In this document: piece after piece, positions 1-10,467 of the stretch
Numbering within the stretch: the stretch's first letter is position 1
Layout of the letters: every line of letters starts with the position of its first letter
Assembly: GCA_015478945.1 (NCBI GenBank)
Contig: JABUQX010060120.1
Location: 1-22,500 of the forward strand
Source of the DNA: Trachelipus rathkii
Taxonomy: Eukaryota > Arthropoda > Malacostraca > Isopoda > Trachelipodidae
Reading direction: 5' to 3'
Length of the DNA: 22,500 nt
Made by a program: the position numbers and the translations under genes
Notes under the pieces: generated by a model
The model's database searches: none
What the model saw: only the letters and a program-made list of their open reading frames with translations
What the model was told of the DNA's origin: nothing

Positions 1-722
1 AGCAGTCTTGAAAAAAAACACAAAATAGCAGATAACATATAAAAACTTTTTTATTAGAATGACTACGAAACCCCCCAGGAAAGAAGAGGGAGGGAATATT
101 AAGGGGCGGTAAATCATCTACAAAGAGAACAGTTCCCGACCCAAGAGAGAGAGGCCTCAAAAAAAGTCGAAATACAACAACAACAACAATCCCCAGTTTC
201 GGAGTGAGCTAAGTCGTAAACAAAGAGTTCTTTAGAGAGATGAAAGGACTTCTCAGCTCTCCCAAAGTCGCAGGACAGACTGAGTGAGGCTGCTGCCAAA
301 CCGACTCGAGCAGAAGAACAACCATCATTTCAAAATAGAGGAAATCGGCTTCGTTGGGACGAACGCGCGTAACAAGTAGGGCAAACACTTCGTAAATGCT
401 AAGTTACCGGCGAGTTATGTAAACCACACTCCAGATTCTCCATAGAAGTTACACCTGCCACTCGGAATTCTGTCCTATGTATTCCCTTGTATTTCCCTCC
501 AAATAGAGACACAGTAGCAAGCCCATGAGTCAAAACCCAAAGGAGGCAGTGGAAACGCATCAGAACCCTCACAAAGGGCAGTTAGGGGGGGAGGTGAATA
601 TTTTAGATGAAAAATATCGTATTTTTAATTATGGGATTTTGCAGTAGTAATTGCATACGTTTAATAGTAGGTTTAACAATTATAATATAGAATATAATAG
701 TTTTATGTTTGTATTTTGAGAT
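1..722. other. Non-genic stretch
   Basis: I see no gene here. The first 600 bases are less AT-rich than most of the window, with short purine-rich runs and a small CAA repeat near 174-190. The minus strand can be read open for about 60 codons (114-299), but that frame is dominated by a poly-Cys run created by the CAA repeat, so I do not call it. From about 600 the sequence turns strongly AT-rich and leads into the (TAA)n tract. Confidence 0.5.
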
Positions 723-756
723 TATAATAATAATAATAATTAAGGTAATAAAATAT

Positions 757-762
<6 letters not shown>

Positions 763-830
<68 letters not shown>

Positions 831-851
831 TAATTTAATTAATAATAATAC
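763..851. repeat. (TAA)n trinucleotide microsatellite
   Basis: An almost pure run of AAT/TAA trinucleotides about 70 bases long, with a shorter imperfect run just upstream at about 723-742. On the minus strand it would encode poly-tyrosine, which is an artefact of the repeat. Simple sequence of this kind is typical of large repeat-rich invertebrate genomes. Confidence 0.95.
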
Positions 852-1815
852 GTTTAAACCGCATCCGATTTTTTTTAGAGTAACGATGCGTAAGGGCCCC
901 GGCAACATGTTACAAGGAGTCATCCTCCTCCAATGAACTCTGAGTTTATTCCGACTACTATTGACAAGAGATCTATAGTTGTACCATACAATACCCACGC
1001 GGCTCTAGCGGGTTTCACAAAAATATATAATTACGGATGCTCGACTGGAGAAAAGTCCGATCATAAAATTGTCTGATTAGAATAATGTAATAAATTATAA
1101 ACTTTATACAATTGTTGATAAAATATCAAATTTTTTTTATTTATTTAGATAGTGTAGTGAAAAAAAATTTACTCCCTAGGATAGAACAATAATATATCGA
1201 TTATTGGTCAAATTAAAGCAGCCAATGATACCGTAATTGACATATTATACTCGCGCGAACATTTTACAATTGATTTTGATTTTTTTTAAGAGAACTTATG
1301 ATGTGGAAAAATTTTTAACAACAAGATTACCTATTTGTTTTCTAATTTGCCATTTTTTGAAAAAAATTGCTTTCAAATATTAATTTTGAGACAGATGTTT
1401 TAACGGATACTCAGAGCACAAAGAGAAGTTCATAAATTTATGTAATAACACGACTTGTAAGAGATAATGCTATTCATTCACTCTCTCTCCTCAGTTTCTC
1501 CTTCAGTAGTTTTCTAGTGAAACTTTTAGGATATATTACCTATAGTTAATAATCTGTATTTGAACTTAAAACATTTGATTTGTAAATGCTTATTTGCCGG
1601 GGAAAAATTTAATGTTCGTAAAAAGCAAACTTCTTTAAAGTTGGACGACCGGTCAAAGAATTCTGTGGAGGTGGGAGAACGTGAATCGAAACTTGGGATA
1701 GAGGGGGATACTTGTGTGTCTGAGGGGGAGAGGAGACTTGAATTCCAACTGCTATCTTGAAGGAATTTGCGTCACTTTTTTCCTTATAAACTAATATAAG
1801 CGGGCTCCAATTAAA
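852..1815. other. Non-genic stretch upstream of the Gypsy remnant
   Basis: Mostly AT-rich sequence with no recognisable gene. One + strand frame at 1560-1760 stays open for 66 codons, is Lys/Glu rich, and lies just upstream of the Gypsy reverse transcriptase on the same strand. It could be a remnant of the gag/protease part of that element, but I see no zinc knuckle and no protease DTG/DSG motif, so it is not called as a gene. Confidence 0.4.
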
Positions 1816-2450
1816 ACTTAAAGCTCGCCGTATTCCTCATAAATTATTCGAACAAACAAAGAGGGGAGCTATTAAATTCTAGTAAAGCGAAATAGTTTTT
1901 TTTAAAGAGAATGCATTGGTGGGTTTTTCAAATCGTGTTTTTTTAAGAAAAAAATGGGGGAGGTACGAATCGGTGTGTGATTTTAAACTTAATTCGCGTG
2001 GCGAAAAATGATGTTATTTCTATTGGCCGATATAAATGAATATATTTATGTGAGCTTCATGGGGACAACCAAGGTTATTAAGTAAAACTTTGACGTCACG
2101 AACGCGCGCTACTATCTTCTGCCTTTGGCAGAAGCCAATCAACATTATTTTACTATTAGTACAATGATCGGCAATTTTTCTTTTAGACAATTACCGATGG
2201 GATTTAAAAATTCGAGCTCATGTTTCATGAGATTTTTAACTATATTACTTCAAGGCATTCCCGGTATACACGTGTATTTAGACGATATTTTGATAGGGAC
2301 CAAAGATTAATCAGACCACGTGGTGGTACTGAAACAAGTATTAATTTGAGAGATTAAATATTTTAAAAAATTTGTTTTAAATAAAAAAAAAAAAATGCGA
2401 ATTTGGGGGCGAAAAGGTAGTTATTTGGTGTTTTTTATCATAAATGATCT
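1816..2450 (+). pseudogene. Decayed reverse transcriptase of a Ty3/Gypsy LTR retrotransposon
   Basis: The reverse transcriptase (RT) domain of a pol polyprotein, which in a live element copies the element RNA into DNA. The best piece is an uninterrupted frame at 2086-2310. It holds the fingers/palm pattern FDVTNA, then LPLAEAN, then FRQLPMGFKNS, and the catalytic block VYLDDILIG, with the YxDD aspartates intact at about 2277-2288. The + strand after the TAA at 2308 continues the same homology as DHVVVLKQVL and then CEFGG. Upstream pieces in other frames (ARRIPHKLFEQTK near 1825-1865, CDFKLNSRGEK near 1976-2008, DINEYIY near 2029) fall in the expected order for the N-terminal part of the domain. 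In-frame stops and frame changes around 2010-2030, 2083, 2308 and 2350 show it is dead in this sequence. RNase H and integrase traces follow on the same strand. The Gypsy assignment is firm; the lineage is not resolved. Confidence 0.9.
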
Positions 2451-2995
2451 TGCGCCATTGTCTAAAAAAGTTAAGGAAATAATTTAATGTTCCTCGCCCG
2501 CGTAACCATTAAAAGAAGAAGGCGTGGGCCTGTTTCGTTTGTATAGTTCATTTCTTCGATAATGTATGGCTTTCCTTTCAAATCTCATCTCTGTCAGGTT
2601 GTATATTTTTTTAAAGGGAAAAGATAGCCAATAAAAAAATCACGTTGTTCTCGCCCGAGGGCTGAGGAAGTCTTCTGAGATTAGATATTAAAGCAAGCGA
2701 TTCGTCCGCCTTACGGTCCGCAGGTTCCAGCAGTCGATTGCGCCTCTCAAAGTGTACATTTATGAAATAATTAAGCCTTTTATACCAAGTAATTTTATGT
2801 CGGACGAATGAGGAAGGCACGCCTTCTTTTTTTTATAGTGGGTCTTTAATACAACAGAAAAACGATATGTTAAAGTAAATAAGTATTATTAGGGATTAAT
2901 ATTATTATTATTCAAAGAAATTTTATGGCGCAATTTTAGCGGGAAAGCCTGTGCGTATCTGTACGTGTTCTGCGGCGTACGAGAGTGTTGTATAT
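2451..2995 (+). pseudogene. Decayed connection/RNase H region of the same Gypsy pol
   Basis: This joins the RT remnant to the integrase remnant. Immediately after the RT, the + strand reads APLSKKVKEII near 2450-2490, which matches the RT-thumb/connection segment that follows the CEFG block in Gypsy elements. Near 2846-2882 the string FNTTEKRYVKVNKY resembles the RNase H segment around the conserved Tyr, and it is followed by KFYGAILAGKPVRI near 2919-2960. All of these lie in different frames with stops between, so no RNase H could be made. The catalytic acidic residues of RNase H cannot be assigned with confidence. Order and strand agree with a single pol gene. Confidence 0.65.
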
Positions 2996-3560
2996 AAAAA
3001 AAATATCATGCTATCAAATATGAAACTATAATTTTGATCAATGTCAAAATTTGGAGTACTTTCAATATCAACGATGGAGTTAATTTACCGAAAAATCCAA
3101 AATGCGTTATTTTTATAGAATGACTTTCGATTCCTAGAGGCTAAGTTTAGGATGGGGTAGGAGTAGATCCTGGTAGTCATAGAGAAGTCTTTGACTCCGG
3201 CCACCGATTCACGACGGCCAATGAGCAATCAGCTGGGATACTATGCTGTGCTGAACCGTAGGTGCTATTAACATTGGTAAGAATGGGAAAAAGCCGCACC
3301 GATAGATCCTGTTCTGTTTTCGAAGGAATGAGGCAGCAGTTGCAGCAGTTTGCGTGAAGCGGGCATATATGGAAAATTTGCCGCAGAATACAATTTAGTA
3401 AAACCAGTGTGATTAAAAATGCAAAATATAGGCGGAGTTCTTTTTCAAACGAGATTTTGACTTTGAAGAAATTAGACAGCACCAAAACAGTCTGATAAGG
3501 TACCTTAGTGATCGATTGCGAAGAAACGAAAACAATTGTGAAGTTAATAAAACAGAAATT
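2996..3560 (+). pseudogene. Poorly preserved linker between RNase H and integrase
   Basis: About 560 bases sit between recognisable RNase H and integrase pieces, the distance expected for the tether and N-terminal integrase leader of a Gypsy pol. I cannot align a convincing motif here; FTTANEQSAG on the + strand near 3207-3236 may be a trace. The minus strand has an open frame of 102 codons at 3177-3485. It shows no domain I recognise and opposes the direction of the element, so I treat it as chance. The region is kept as part of the element only because of its position. Confidence 0.4.
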
Positions 3561-4690
3561 CTTTTATAACGGAAAGGAGATAGTTAGAATTAAATTGTCG
3601 ATGTATTTAAACTATGCGGCCGTTTTGTGCCTGGAAAATAGTGCAGAAAGGTAATCATCGGAATACCCACAATAAAGGACCATTTGGGTGTGAATATACA
3701 GATCACCTTAGCCTGAGAAGGGCAAGTTCCAGCATATGCATAGGACGTTACAATGATTTATTACACTTGCTCAGCATGTCAAAAAAATAAAAACAGTACC
3801 AGGTATAAGTCCTGGTTACGGTGTTTTTAAAGAAGTAACGAAGAAGTTTCAAGCCGTTCATGTTGACATCCTTAAGTTACCTAATGCGACACGGGGTTAC
3901 ATAATAGCCACTTACGTTAACTGACCCGCTACAGCTAAGTTATTGTTCGCTGTGCCTCTCCAAAAAAATAAATTCGGCCGCCGGGAGAAATATTTGCAAT
4001 GCATTCATTCACTGAGCTTATTTCCTTCTGTGGATCCCTTCAGGTAATTATTTTCGGGATTAGGTGCGAATTTCACTAGTCGCCACTGTTCGAGGAATGG
4101 TCCTGCAGGGCCGTGGAATGTGATGGCAACTCGACTACGTGGAGCCTCAAAATCCAGATGTTAATGGCCCCCTCTCCTGAGGTAAATCATAGGATTGCTT
4201 GGCTTTCCGTCTGAGAGATGTATGTTGCAAGAGCTTGATTTAAGCCCCTCCGACTGGCCGAGCCTCCTACCTATGGTGTTGTTCCTCTGAGACTCGCGCT
4301 GATAACAAAGAACGGTCTCAGCCCCGCAATCTTGATGTTTGGCCAGAATATAGCAATACCTAGTGGATTAGTTGATCCTGCTTCGGAGACGGCCCCAATA
4401 GAATATAATGCATATGTTAAAAAACTAGCCGCCCTTTTAGCGCAGCCGCTGGCGCCACACACCAATTATAAAAATCGACACGTCTTTGTGCCTAAAGGGT
4501 TACATGAGGCAAAATTTGTCTTGGTGCGGCAGACACAGTTTAATGTCCCGGCAATACTAGTCCCCGTACTGTCGGGCCCCTTTTAAAGTTATAAAGTTAA
4601 TCTCAAACAGACACGTGGCTTTATCGAAAAAAACAATGGGATAGCCTATTTAGAAAATTTAAGAAAGGTTCTCATATATTATATAACTTA
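3561..4690 (+). pseudogene. Decayed integrase of the Gypsy element
   Basis: Integrase inserts element DNA into the host genome using an HHCC zinc domain, a DD35E core and a C-terminal domain. Pieces occur in order: RPFVPGK and HLGVN near 3616-3695, the zinc-domain cysteines in TCSACQKNKN (about 3765-3795), then KKFQAVHVDILKLPNATRGY with the first catalytic Asp (about 3845-3902). ATYVN and LLFAVPLQ follow. The second catalytic block survives as VIIFGLGANFTS (about 4045-4080), where the expected Asp reads Gly. From 4296 a long open frame carries GLSPAILMFGQNIAIPSGL, and at about 4480-4586 it reads HVFVPKGLHEAKFVLVR and then LVPVLSGPF, the C-terminal integrase domain of this Gypsy group. A trace continues to about 4670 (NLRKV). 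Several stops and frame changes, plus the lost Asp, make it non-functional. No LTR or TSD was found by eye. Confidence 0.88.
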
Positions 4691-5640
4691 GTGGATTTAG
4701 AAAGAGAAAATAACACACTCTCTAAAAAAAAAAAATAAAACTAAATAAATAAAAAAATAAATTAACTAATCCTTTTCCTCAATTGAAAAAAACGCCTAAA
4801 GTAAAAGGTGTTATATATATAAATGATTTAAAAAGCGGTTGCCATCCAGTAGGAGCGCTATTATTTTAGGTGAAATTATTGTTTTACTCTCTAAATTTAG
4901 TAGCCACTGTCTCTCATCCTTAATCTTTTTTAAAAAAAATTGTCAGAAAAGGTTGTTACAGGCAACTTTTAAGATAAACCATTAATTGTACCGTAATCGT
5001 TACAAGTTATAAATTTATAAAGGCATAGGTAAGTTGCTACCACATTCTTCTGACGACACCCTGTTAATGAAAATCTTTTGTACAAAAAAAATGGCTGTTT
5101 CCGAAATAACTGTTTCTCCCCTTTTTTCTTTTTTTTCCTTTGTGTTTGTTTTATTATCAAGGTCACCGAGGTGACTCTTGTCACCAATTGGGTGCCCAAT
5201 GGAGATGGGTCCTCAGTTAATGAAATAGAGAGCGGACCTGAGCGAAACTTTTGACACCTCTCGACCAAAAAATTGATTCTGTAAGGGTACTCCAAAGATT
5301 TTAAAGTATTTTTAAAAAAGCCACAAAATTTTTCCATTCTATGAATATCCTTTAATTGTTTATGTAAATAAGTCATTAGACATAATTAACATAACATGAG
5401 AGCAAAAACATAAAGACAGCGTTTTCGCTATTCCAAATACTATTTTATTAATTTGCCCCTATATCAAAGTGATCTCTTAAATTGGGCCAATTAACATTAT
5501 TCGTGGAGTTGGGCTTTGTACCATATATATATATATATAATATTAAGTTATTTTTTACAATGCCGCTTACACATTTTTACTTGATAGTAGTTAAACAATA
5601 ACATAACAGAATGGGCATGTGTCCATAGGACATCCATAGG
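4691..5640. other. Non-genic AT-rich stretch with small palindromes
   Basis: I find no recognisable gene. It holds poly-A runs (about 4725-4760), a T/C-rich tract near 5117-5140, and a short (TA)n at 5523-5541. A short perfect inverted repeat, GGTGAC...GTCACC, lies near 5169-5184. The minus strand is open for 135 codons at 4969-5376, but the product has a lysine run from the poly-T tract and no domain I know. I do not call it a gene. Confidence 0.45.
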
Positions 5641-5654
5641 GTGGTGATCACACT

Positions 5655-5995
5655 ACTGTTTTATTGCTTTACTGCTCTAGGGACTGTAAAAACATGTTTT
5701 ACAACCCCTAAGGACCGTATAAAGTCGTTTCCGCCAGGAGGATTGGGAAAAGTAGGATGGGACGGGGTGCCTTTACTGCCTTTATGCTTTACTGCCCTCT
5801 TACATCATTTTTTAATATTATAATGAGAATATTTATTAAAAACATACCACTTTACCAGACCTGCTAAAGCAGTTAAAACACGTAAATCAATAGCGCACAA
5901 TGCCTAGCAGCGGATGGGAAAATAGGCTTTTGTTTATGCTTACTGCTTTACTCCTGCTCTACCTCTGATTTATGCTTTAGGGGTCTATAAACAAC
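5655..5995. repeat. Cluster of GCTTTACTGC-type repeats with a 33-bp palindrome
   Basis: Variants of GCTTTACTGC occur several times in direct orientation (about 5666, 5784, 5938 and 5946) and once inverted (about 5863-5880). The segment 5678-5710 is a near-perfect palindrome: TAGGGACTGTAAAA on the left against TTTTACAACCCCTA on the right, around ACATG. A related half-copy (TTTAGGGGTCTATAAA) appears near 5976-5991. This looks like a small degenerate repeat family or foldback remnant. No protein-coding function is visible. Confidence 0.55.
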
Positions 5996-5999
5996 GCAA

Positions 6000-6350
6000 T
6001 TTTTAGTTTAAACAAAACTATTTTTACAATATAAATAAAAAACATATAAAAAAAATAAAAAATAAAAAGAAAAAGAAAAATAATACAAAAAATAATAAAT
6101 TAAAAATAAAAAATAAATAAAAATAAAGAGATTTAAAATAAAGAATAAAAATAAATAAATTAAAAAAAACTGTTTAATACAAAATAATGATAATTAAATT
6201 TGACTAAAAAATTAATAATAATACAATGGTACTGGAGTGCTAAAAATAAATTAAATAAGAAAGCGTTGAAAGATTAAAGCAGAATAAACACAAAACATAA
6301 ATGTAAAATGAAACTTATAAAATAAAAATAACATATAAATATGATAGTTG
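6000..6350. repeat. A-rich low-complexity tract
   Basis: Nearly all A with interspersed T and very few G or C, in AAATAA/AAAAATA patterns. It could be the relic of a retrotransposon poly-A tail or simple slippage sequence. No gene is present. Confidence 0.85.
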
Positions 6351-6399
6351 ATGTTGTTAAAGAGAAAATGAGATTTGAATTATAGAAAAGATTCAGTCC

Positions 6400-6650
6400 T
6401 CTTAAAACTTGTTTATTTCAAAGTCTTTGTCAATGTAATACATATGTTTGGATGTTAGTACCTATAAGTATATCTAGTTTCATGCACTTTTACATATTCT
6501 CTATGAACTGCCTCCAGAATTCAAATCACTCGTATCGTTACAACATATAACTTCAATACGTCATAGTAATATCTGATCCTTTAAGTATACCAAGTTTCAT
6601 CCATTAGGTGATCTCCATGAAGTACCAACATCTCGTAACTTTATGATTGG
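6400..6650. repeat. Two diverged copies of a roughly 120-bp unit
   Basis: The segment around 6459-6510 (TAAGTATATCTAGTTTCATGC ... CTATGAACTGCC) reappears in altered form at about 6577-6630 (TAAGTATACCAAGTTTCATCC ... CCATGAAGTACC). The flanking sequence is only weakly similar. The spacing is about 118 bases. I take it as an old tandem duplication or part of a larger repeat; nothing coding is recognisable. Confidence 0.45.
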
Positions 6651-6689
6651 ATAGTCATTGCAGATTGTCTACCAGTATATTGTTCTATG

Positions 6690-6772
6690 GTATGCGTGTG
6701 TGTGTGTTTGTGTGTGTGTGAGTGAGTGTATGTGTGTGTATGTGTGTGCATGTGTGTGTATGTATATGTTAA
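6690..6772. repeat. (GT)n microsatellite
   Basis: An imperfect run of TG/GT dinucleotides interrupted by AG and TA. Its complement gives a false poly Thr-His reading on the minus strand at 6641-6847. Confidence 0.95.
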
Positions 6773-6869
6773 AGAGTATGACTTACGTGTAGAAGTGATT
6801 GCAAAACACCTTGTTAATAGTATCGATAAAAGTAACCCTGCAATCATTGATAGTGAATAATAGGTAGAG

Positions 6870-6978
6870 GGAATGAGAGAGAGAGAAAGAGAGAGAGAGA
6901 GATCGAGAGATCGAGAGAGAGAAATGAAGCGGAGAGAGAGAGGAGGAGGGGAGAGAGAGAGAGAGAAAGAAGAGAGAT
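6870..6978. repeat. (GA)n microsatellite
   Basis: A purine-only tract of about 100 bases made of GA dinucleotides with occasional GC-containing interruptions. No gene. Confidence 0.95.
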
Positions 6979-8140
6979 GTTGTAGTTTAAAGCAAGCTGT
7001 CTATGAGTCATGATAGTTATGTTAGGTTTGTATGATTTAGACCGGTTAGGTATTGATAGATAATGTTAGTCCGATCTAATGTAATACCTAATAACTACAT
7101 TATTAAAATGTATGGTGATCATATTCTTTGTGCAGATATAGGGCTCTGTGTTAAAGATAAGTCTACCTGTATTATTAACTGATAACATCTTCAAGCAATA
7201 TATATTATATATCTTCTCAAGCAAAATATTATATAATATAATAACAACTAATATACGTAGCTGGCCTATATATAATATAATATATATATATTATCAATAT
7301 ATATATAATATATTTATAACCTATATAATAATCTAATACAATATACTATATAATATACTATAATTATATACGTTAATATATATATATGCGTGGATTAGGT
7401 TACAATCTTCCCATTTATACATAATGGTTTAATACTCAGAGTCATGATGGTGAATATCCTCTCCATGCTGGATGCCTAACTGCAAATGAATGCACCATAT
7501 CTCTTAACCTTATGAAATATGATTTCGAGGTTAAAAGGTTAGAGCATGTTTACAATAGAGAGTAATTACCTACTAGGACGGTGTCATATCCATTTTATAC
7601 TTAAATTGGGTAATACTTCTTATTCGGTTTTCAGGTTCGATTTTATTTTAACAAACACGTTCTACAATTGATGTAAAGAATGTTTCATATCTACGCTAAA
7701 ACTTTTTCTCTAAAACAACACATTAAAATAAATAGCTATTAATTAGTTGGTATTGACCACACATATAGCTCTGATAAATTAGAATCACTTACTCTTATAC
7801 ATTTCGTCTCCAGTATCCTAGACCATTTGTTACAGTCTGAATTGAGAGTTTAAATAACCAAGGGTTTAAGCATTCAATATCTGCATTGAGTTACAGTATT
7901 AAAAATATTTAAATACGTAAGAATTCCAAGCAAACCTTTTTATAAGGTATTAGGTCTGTCATACTTTGGTATATTAAGTACGTTTTTTCCAAACTTGGAT
8001 GATCTATTCCCGTTCCCTACCTCTCTGGCCCCTTCGGGATGCACTGAATATTGGCAATGACTTCGGTATGCGAAAAAAATGGGCGATTTATTATTCTTCC
8101 CGTTTGGCTTGCATTCCTATAATATCTATACATACTAACT
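6979..8140. other. Non-genic AT-rich stretch
   Basis: No gene recognised. Positions about 7195-7390 are an irregular TA-rich tract; the rest is unique-looking AT-rich DNA. A + strand open frame at 7999-8196 shows no domain and runs into TA repeat, so it is not called. Confidence 0.5.
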
Positions 8141-8360
8141 ACCTATTAATATATCATATATATAGATATCAAAATATTCTTTATAAGCATTGTTAATTAT
8201 AATTATATATATACTATTACTAAATATTGTAATTTATAATATCATTATATATTATATAAATATAATATATACTAACATATATTATACTATATAATAAATT
8301 TATTATAAAAAATATATATACTATATACCTATATATATATATTATTTTAATATAATATAT
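8141..8360. repeat. TA-rich low-complexity tract
   Basis: About 220 bases of almost pure A and T with irregular TATA units. It ends abruptly at a strongly GC-rich segment. Confidence 0.85.
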
Positions 8361-8560
8361 AACCGGCTGTTACGCGTGAGCAGGCCCATCCCCCCGGGCG
8401 CTGCGGGCCAGGCGGCCGTCGGGCGGCGGGCCGGGCGCGGCGGCGGGGCGGCCCTGACCGCCCTGGCACAGCTGTACGGGCGTCCGTCTGCCGGCTGACG
8501 GGTCGGAGATTGAACTCAAACCGCGGATGAAATCGAAGAAAACTCGCCTCCAATTAATGT
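8361..8560. other. Abrupt CpG-dense GC island
   Basis: The base composition switches from nearly all A/T to very GC-rich within a few bases. The core (about 8390-8510) is packed with CGG/GGC units and many CpG dinucleotides, whereas CpG is uncommon in the flanks. A frame is open on the minus strand for 68 codons (8347-8553), giving an Arg/Pro-rich product with no recognisable domain; frames of this kind are expected by chance in GC-rich DNA. Near 8508-8518 the minus strand reads AGTTCAATCTC, resembling the B box of a tRNA-type pol III promoter, but no matching A box is evident. It could be a CpG island at a promoter or first exon, a repeat fragment, or foreign DNA. I cannot choose among these. 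Confidence 0.6.
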
Positions 8561-9060
8561 TACGCCGTCAAACCTGCGTCAAAAACGCAGAAACAGAAAC
8601 AAAAACAAATGATATTTTCACGACTTAGCTGAGGTGGACTGATAAGCGGCAGTAACAGCGTTGCCTCTTAGGGACTAACCGTTGCTTAGAGGGAAAGTAA
8701 TTTAAGCCCCTCTCATTAGTTTAATATGAGGCCCCGCCTTGTGGAATAGGGAATTATTAAGACTAGCGAACGTTAATGCCACATCCTTTGGAAGAAGAGG
8801 CCATAACTGAGATGGTCTGTATTAACTGAAGGCCTTGTTATCTCCCTTTTAAATGCGTACCCACCTGGTGTATAAATTTGTATTTTTAAAATCGTTATGT
8901 ATATAAAAAAAGTGTTTCTTATCTAAAAAGTATATCGAAAACCCGTAACTTACTAAATCCTGCAGTTAAAATATAATATTTAAAAATTTATCCCCCAATC
9001 TGTGACCATGAATTAACAAGAGTATAACTAATTTGAAATTACAAGGCAATATCCTTCTCT
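8561..9060. other. Non-genic stretch
   Basis: No gene recognised. A short perfect hairpin, CTGCGT-AAAAA-type loop-ACGCAG, lies near 8574-8591, followed by an A-rich CAAAAA tract. The rest is AT-rich unique-looking DNA. Confidence 0.45.
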
Positions 9061-10330
9061 GAAAAGGCCATCGGAAAGTTATTGAGTAAGTATGGTTAGA
9101 AAGTGACCTCTCTCTCTTATTTTTTCCTAGCTACAAACAAGTGCAAAGCAAACCAAAAACTATCACTCTTCAAACATGATAGAGACTTATAGAGAATCCT
9201 ACGGGGGAAGCCGAAAAATTTAACAAACTATGTAGCCCCCAATTATTATGAAAAAATTCTATGAAAAAGTTTCAGAACACACGAGCCTGAAATAGGAAAG
9301 TCATTAATAAATCACTATTATCTTTCCTTCCTAAAAATGATATATTTTTAAAACAAATGATACTCCCGATTATGAACGAGATCGGTAAAAAACGTGCAAT
9401 ATAATTATCATAAAAAATTCTGGAAATTAAGTACCAACGTGTTTGCCCCAAGCTCCCCTTAGCAGGAAAAGCGCTAAGTAATGGTTCAGAAAAGTAGCTA
9501 AATATTAGAAAGTCATTAAAATCACCCCCCATACAAGATTGATTCTAAAATATCGAAAAAGTGTTGTTAAAAGGGTGTTTGTAATCCTGTGAATACCAAA
9601 ATTAGGCCTCTTGCTCTAGAATTGCAAAAGACGGAAAAAGCGCCTCTTAAATAAGGTTCAGAAAGTAGCCTGCAAGTATTTTAGAAAGCTTTTAAACCCA
9701 CATCTATACCTAGAATACTAAACGTTTTGTGTTGAAAGGAAAACCCGGCTCCAGCCGAGTCCTTTTTTAAAAAGTGCCCTACCTACCTTAAATACTGAAA
9801 ACTCTCTAGCCTTATAGGGTGCCCAGATCAGATTTTAGGCAAGAGGAGGAGGGAAAAATCACTAAATATGTTCATTATGAAAAGTAGCCTGAGATGTTAA
9901 AGAAGTTGCTTAAAAATATATAAAAAAAACAAATGTAAAAATAGTTCCAGGAAAAAAGGTTTAAAAAAAAGGCTCAGGAACAAGGAGATAAAGAAACGTA
10001 TAATCATTAACATGTGAAAGAAAATAAAGGGTTTATGGGGAAGAACCTGGGGTGCTAGCGGGGTGAAAAAATAACACCAAAGGTACACATACACCTGCAC
10101 CCACACATACAACATCCCATAAAATAGCTGGACGATATAATGAAATATAAAAGGGCCCCCAGTGGCTGTTAGCCCCCCCCTTTAAAAACGCCAGGCATCT
10201 AATAAAGTGGCCAGGAAGGTAGTCTGAGTACTAATAGGTCGGTAAAAATATATTATATGTATTGGAGGTTTGCCAGAATTTAGCTACATAAATCTGCAAA
10301 CCCCCTATAGCGCCCCCTACACTACTGGGA
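9060..10330. repeat. Degenerate tandem array with about 172- and 214-bp spacing
   Basis: A recognisable core, of the form GGTTCAGAAAAGTAGCCT followed by AGAAAGTCATTAA, recurs with changes. Copies are near 9093, 9271, 9485, 9657 and 9871, with weaker ones near 10043, 10210 and 10270. Spacings between the clear copies are about 178, 214, 172 and 214, so pairs of copies repeat at 386 bases. Sequence between cores is also partly shared, for example GGAAAAGCGCT before the 9485 copy and GGAAAAAGCGCCT before the 9657 copy. The minus-strand open frames at 9272-9532 and 9897-10115 fall inside the array, show no domain, and are not called. It may be an old satellite, or tandem units within a transposon's non-coding part. 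Confidence 0.6.
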
Positions 10331-10467
10331 TATTAAGGTGCATTTAATTCGTTAGGATATGGGTTGGCCTCGGGACCTTCCTGGGTCAGAGGGATATCCT
10401 CTTATACCAGGCGGAGTGGTGAGCTTTCTTTTTTTAAAATCGCCCCTCGATAATAAGGTTTGGAAAT
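10331..10467. other. Spacer between tandem array and coding remnant
   Basis: Mixed-composition unique sequence; nothing recognisable. Confidence 0.4.

Noticed and set aside
1560..1760. Gag or protease gene of the Gypsy element
   Set aside because: The position fits, but there is no zinc knuckle, protease motif or other diagnostic residue.
3177..3485. Minus-strand open frame of 102 codons
   Set aside because: It lies antisense within the Gypsy pol linker and has no domain I can recognise.
4969..5376. Minus-strand open frame of 135 codons
   Set aside because: It is long for AT-rich DNA, but it contains a lysine run from a poly-T tract and has no recognisable domain, neighbours or homologous motif; chance cannot be excluded.
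8347..8553. Minus-strand Arg/Pro-rich frame in the CpG island
   Set aside because: GC-rich DNA lacks stops by chance; the composition is explained by CGG/CCG units and no domain is seen.
8361..8560. tRNA-derived SINE
   Set aside because: Only a B-box-like string is visible; there is no A box at the expected distance and no tail, so I list it only as a possibility.
9060..10330. CRISPR array
   Set aside because: The repeats are long, degenerate and irregularly spaced in a eukaryotic context; there are no short identical repeats with unique spacers.
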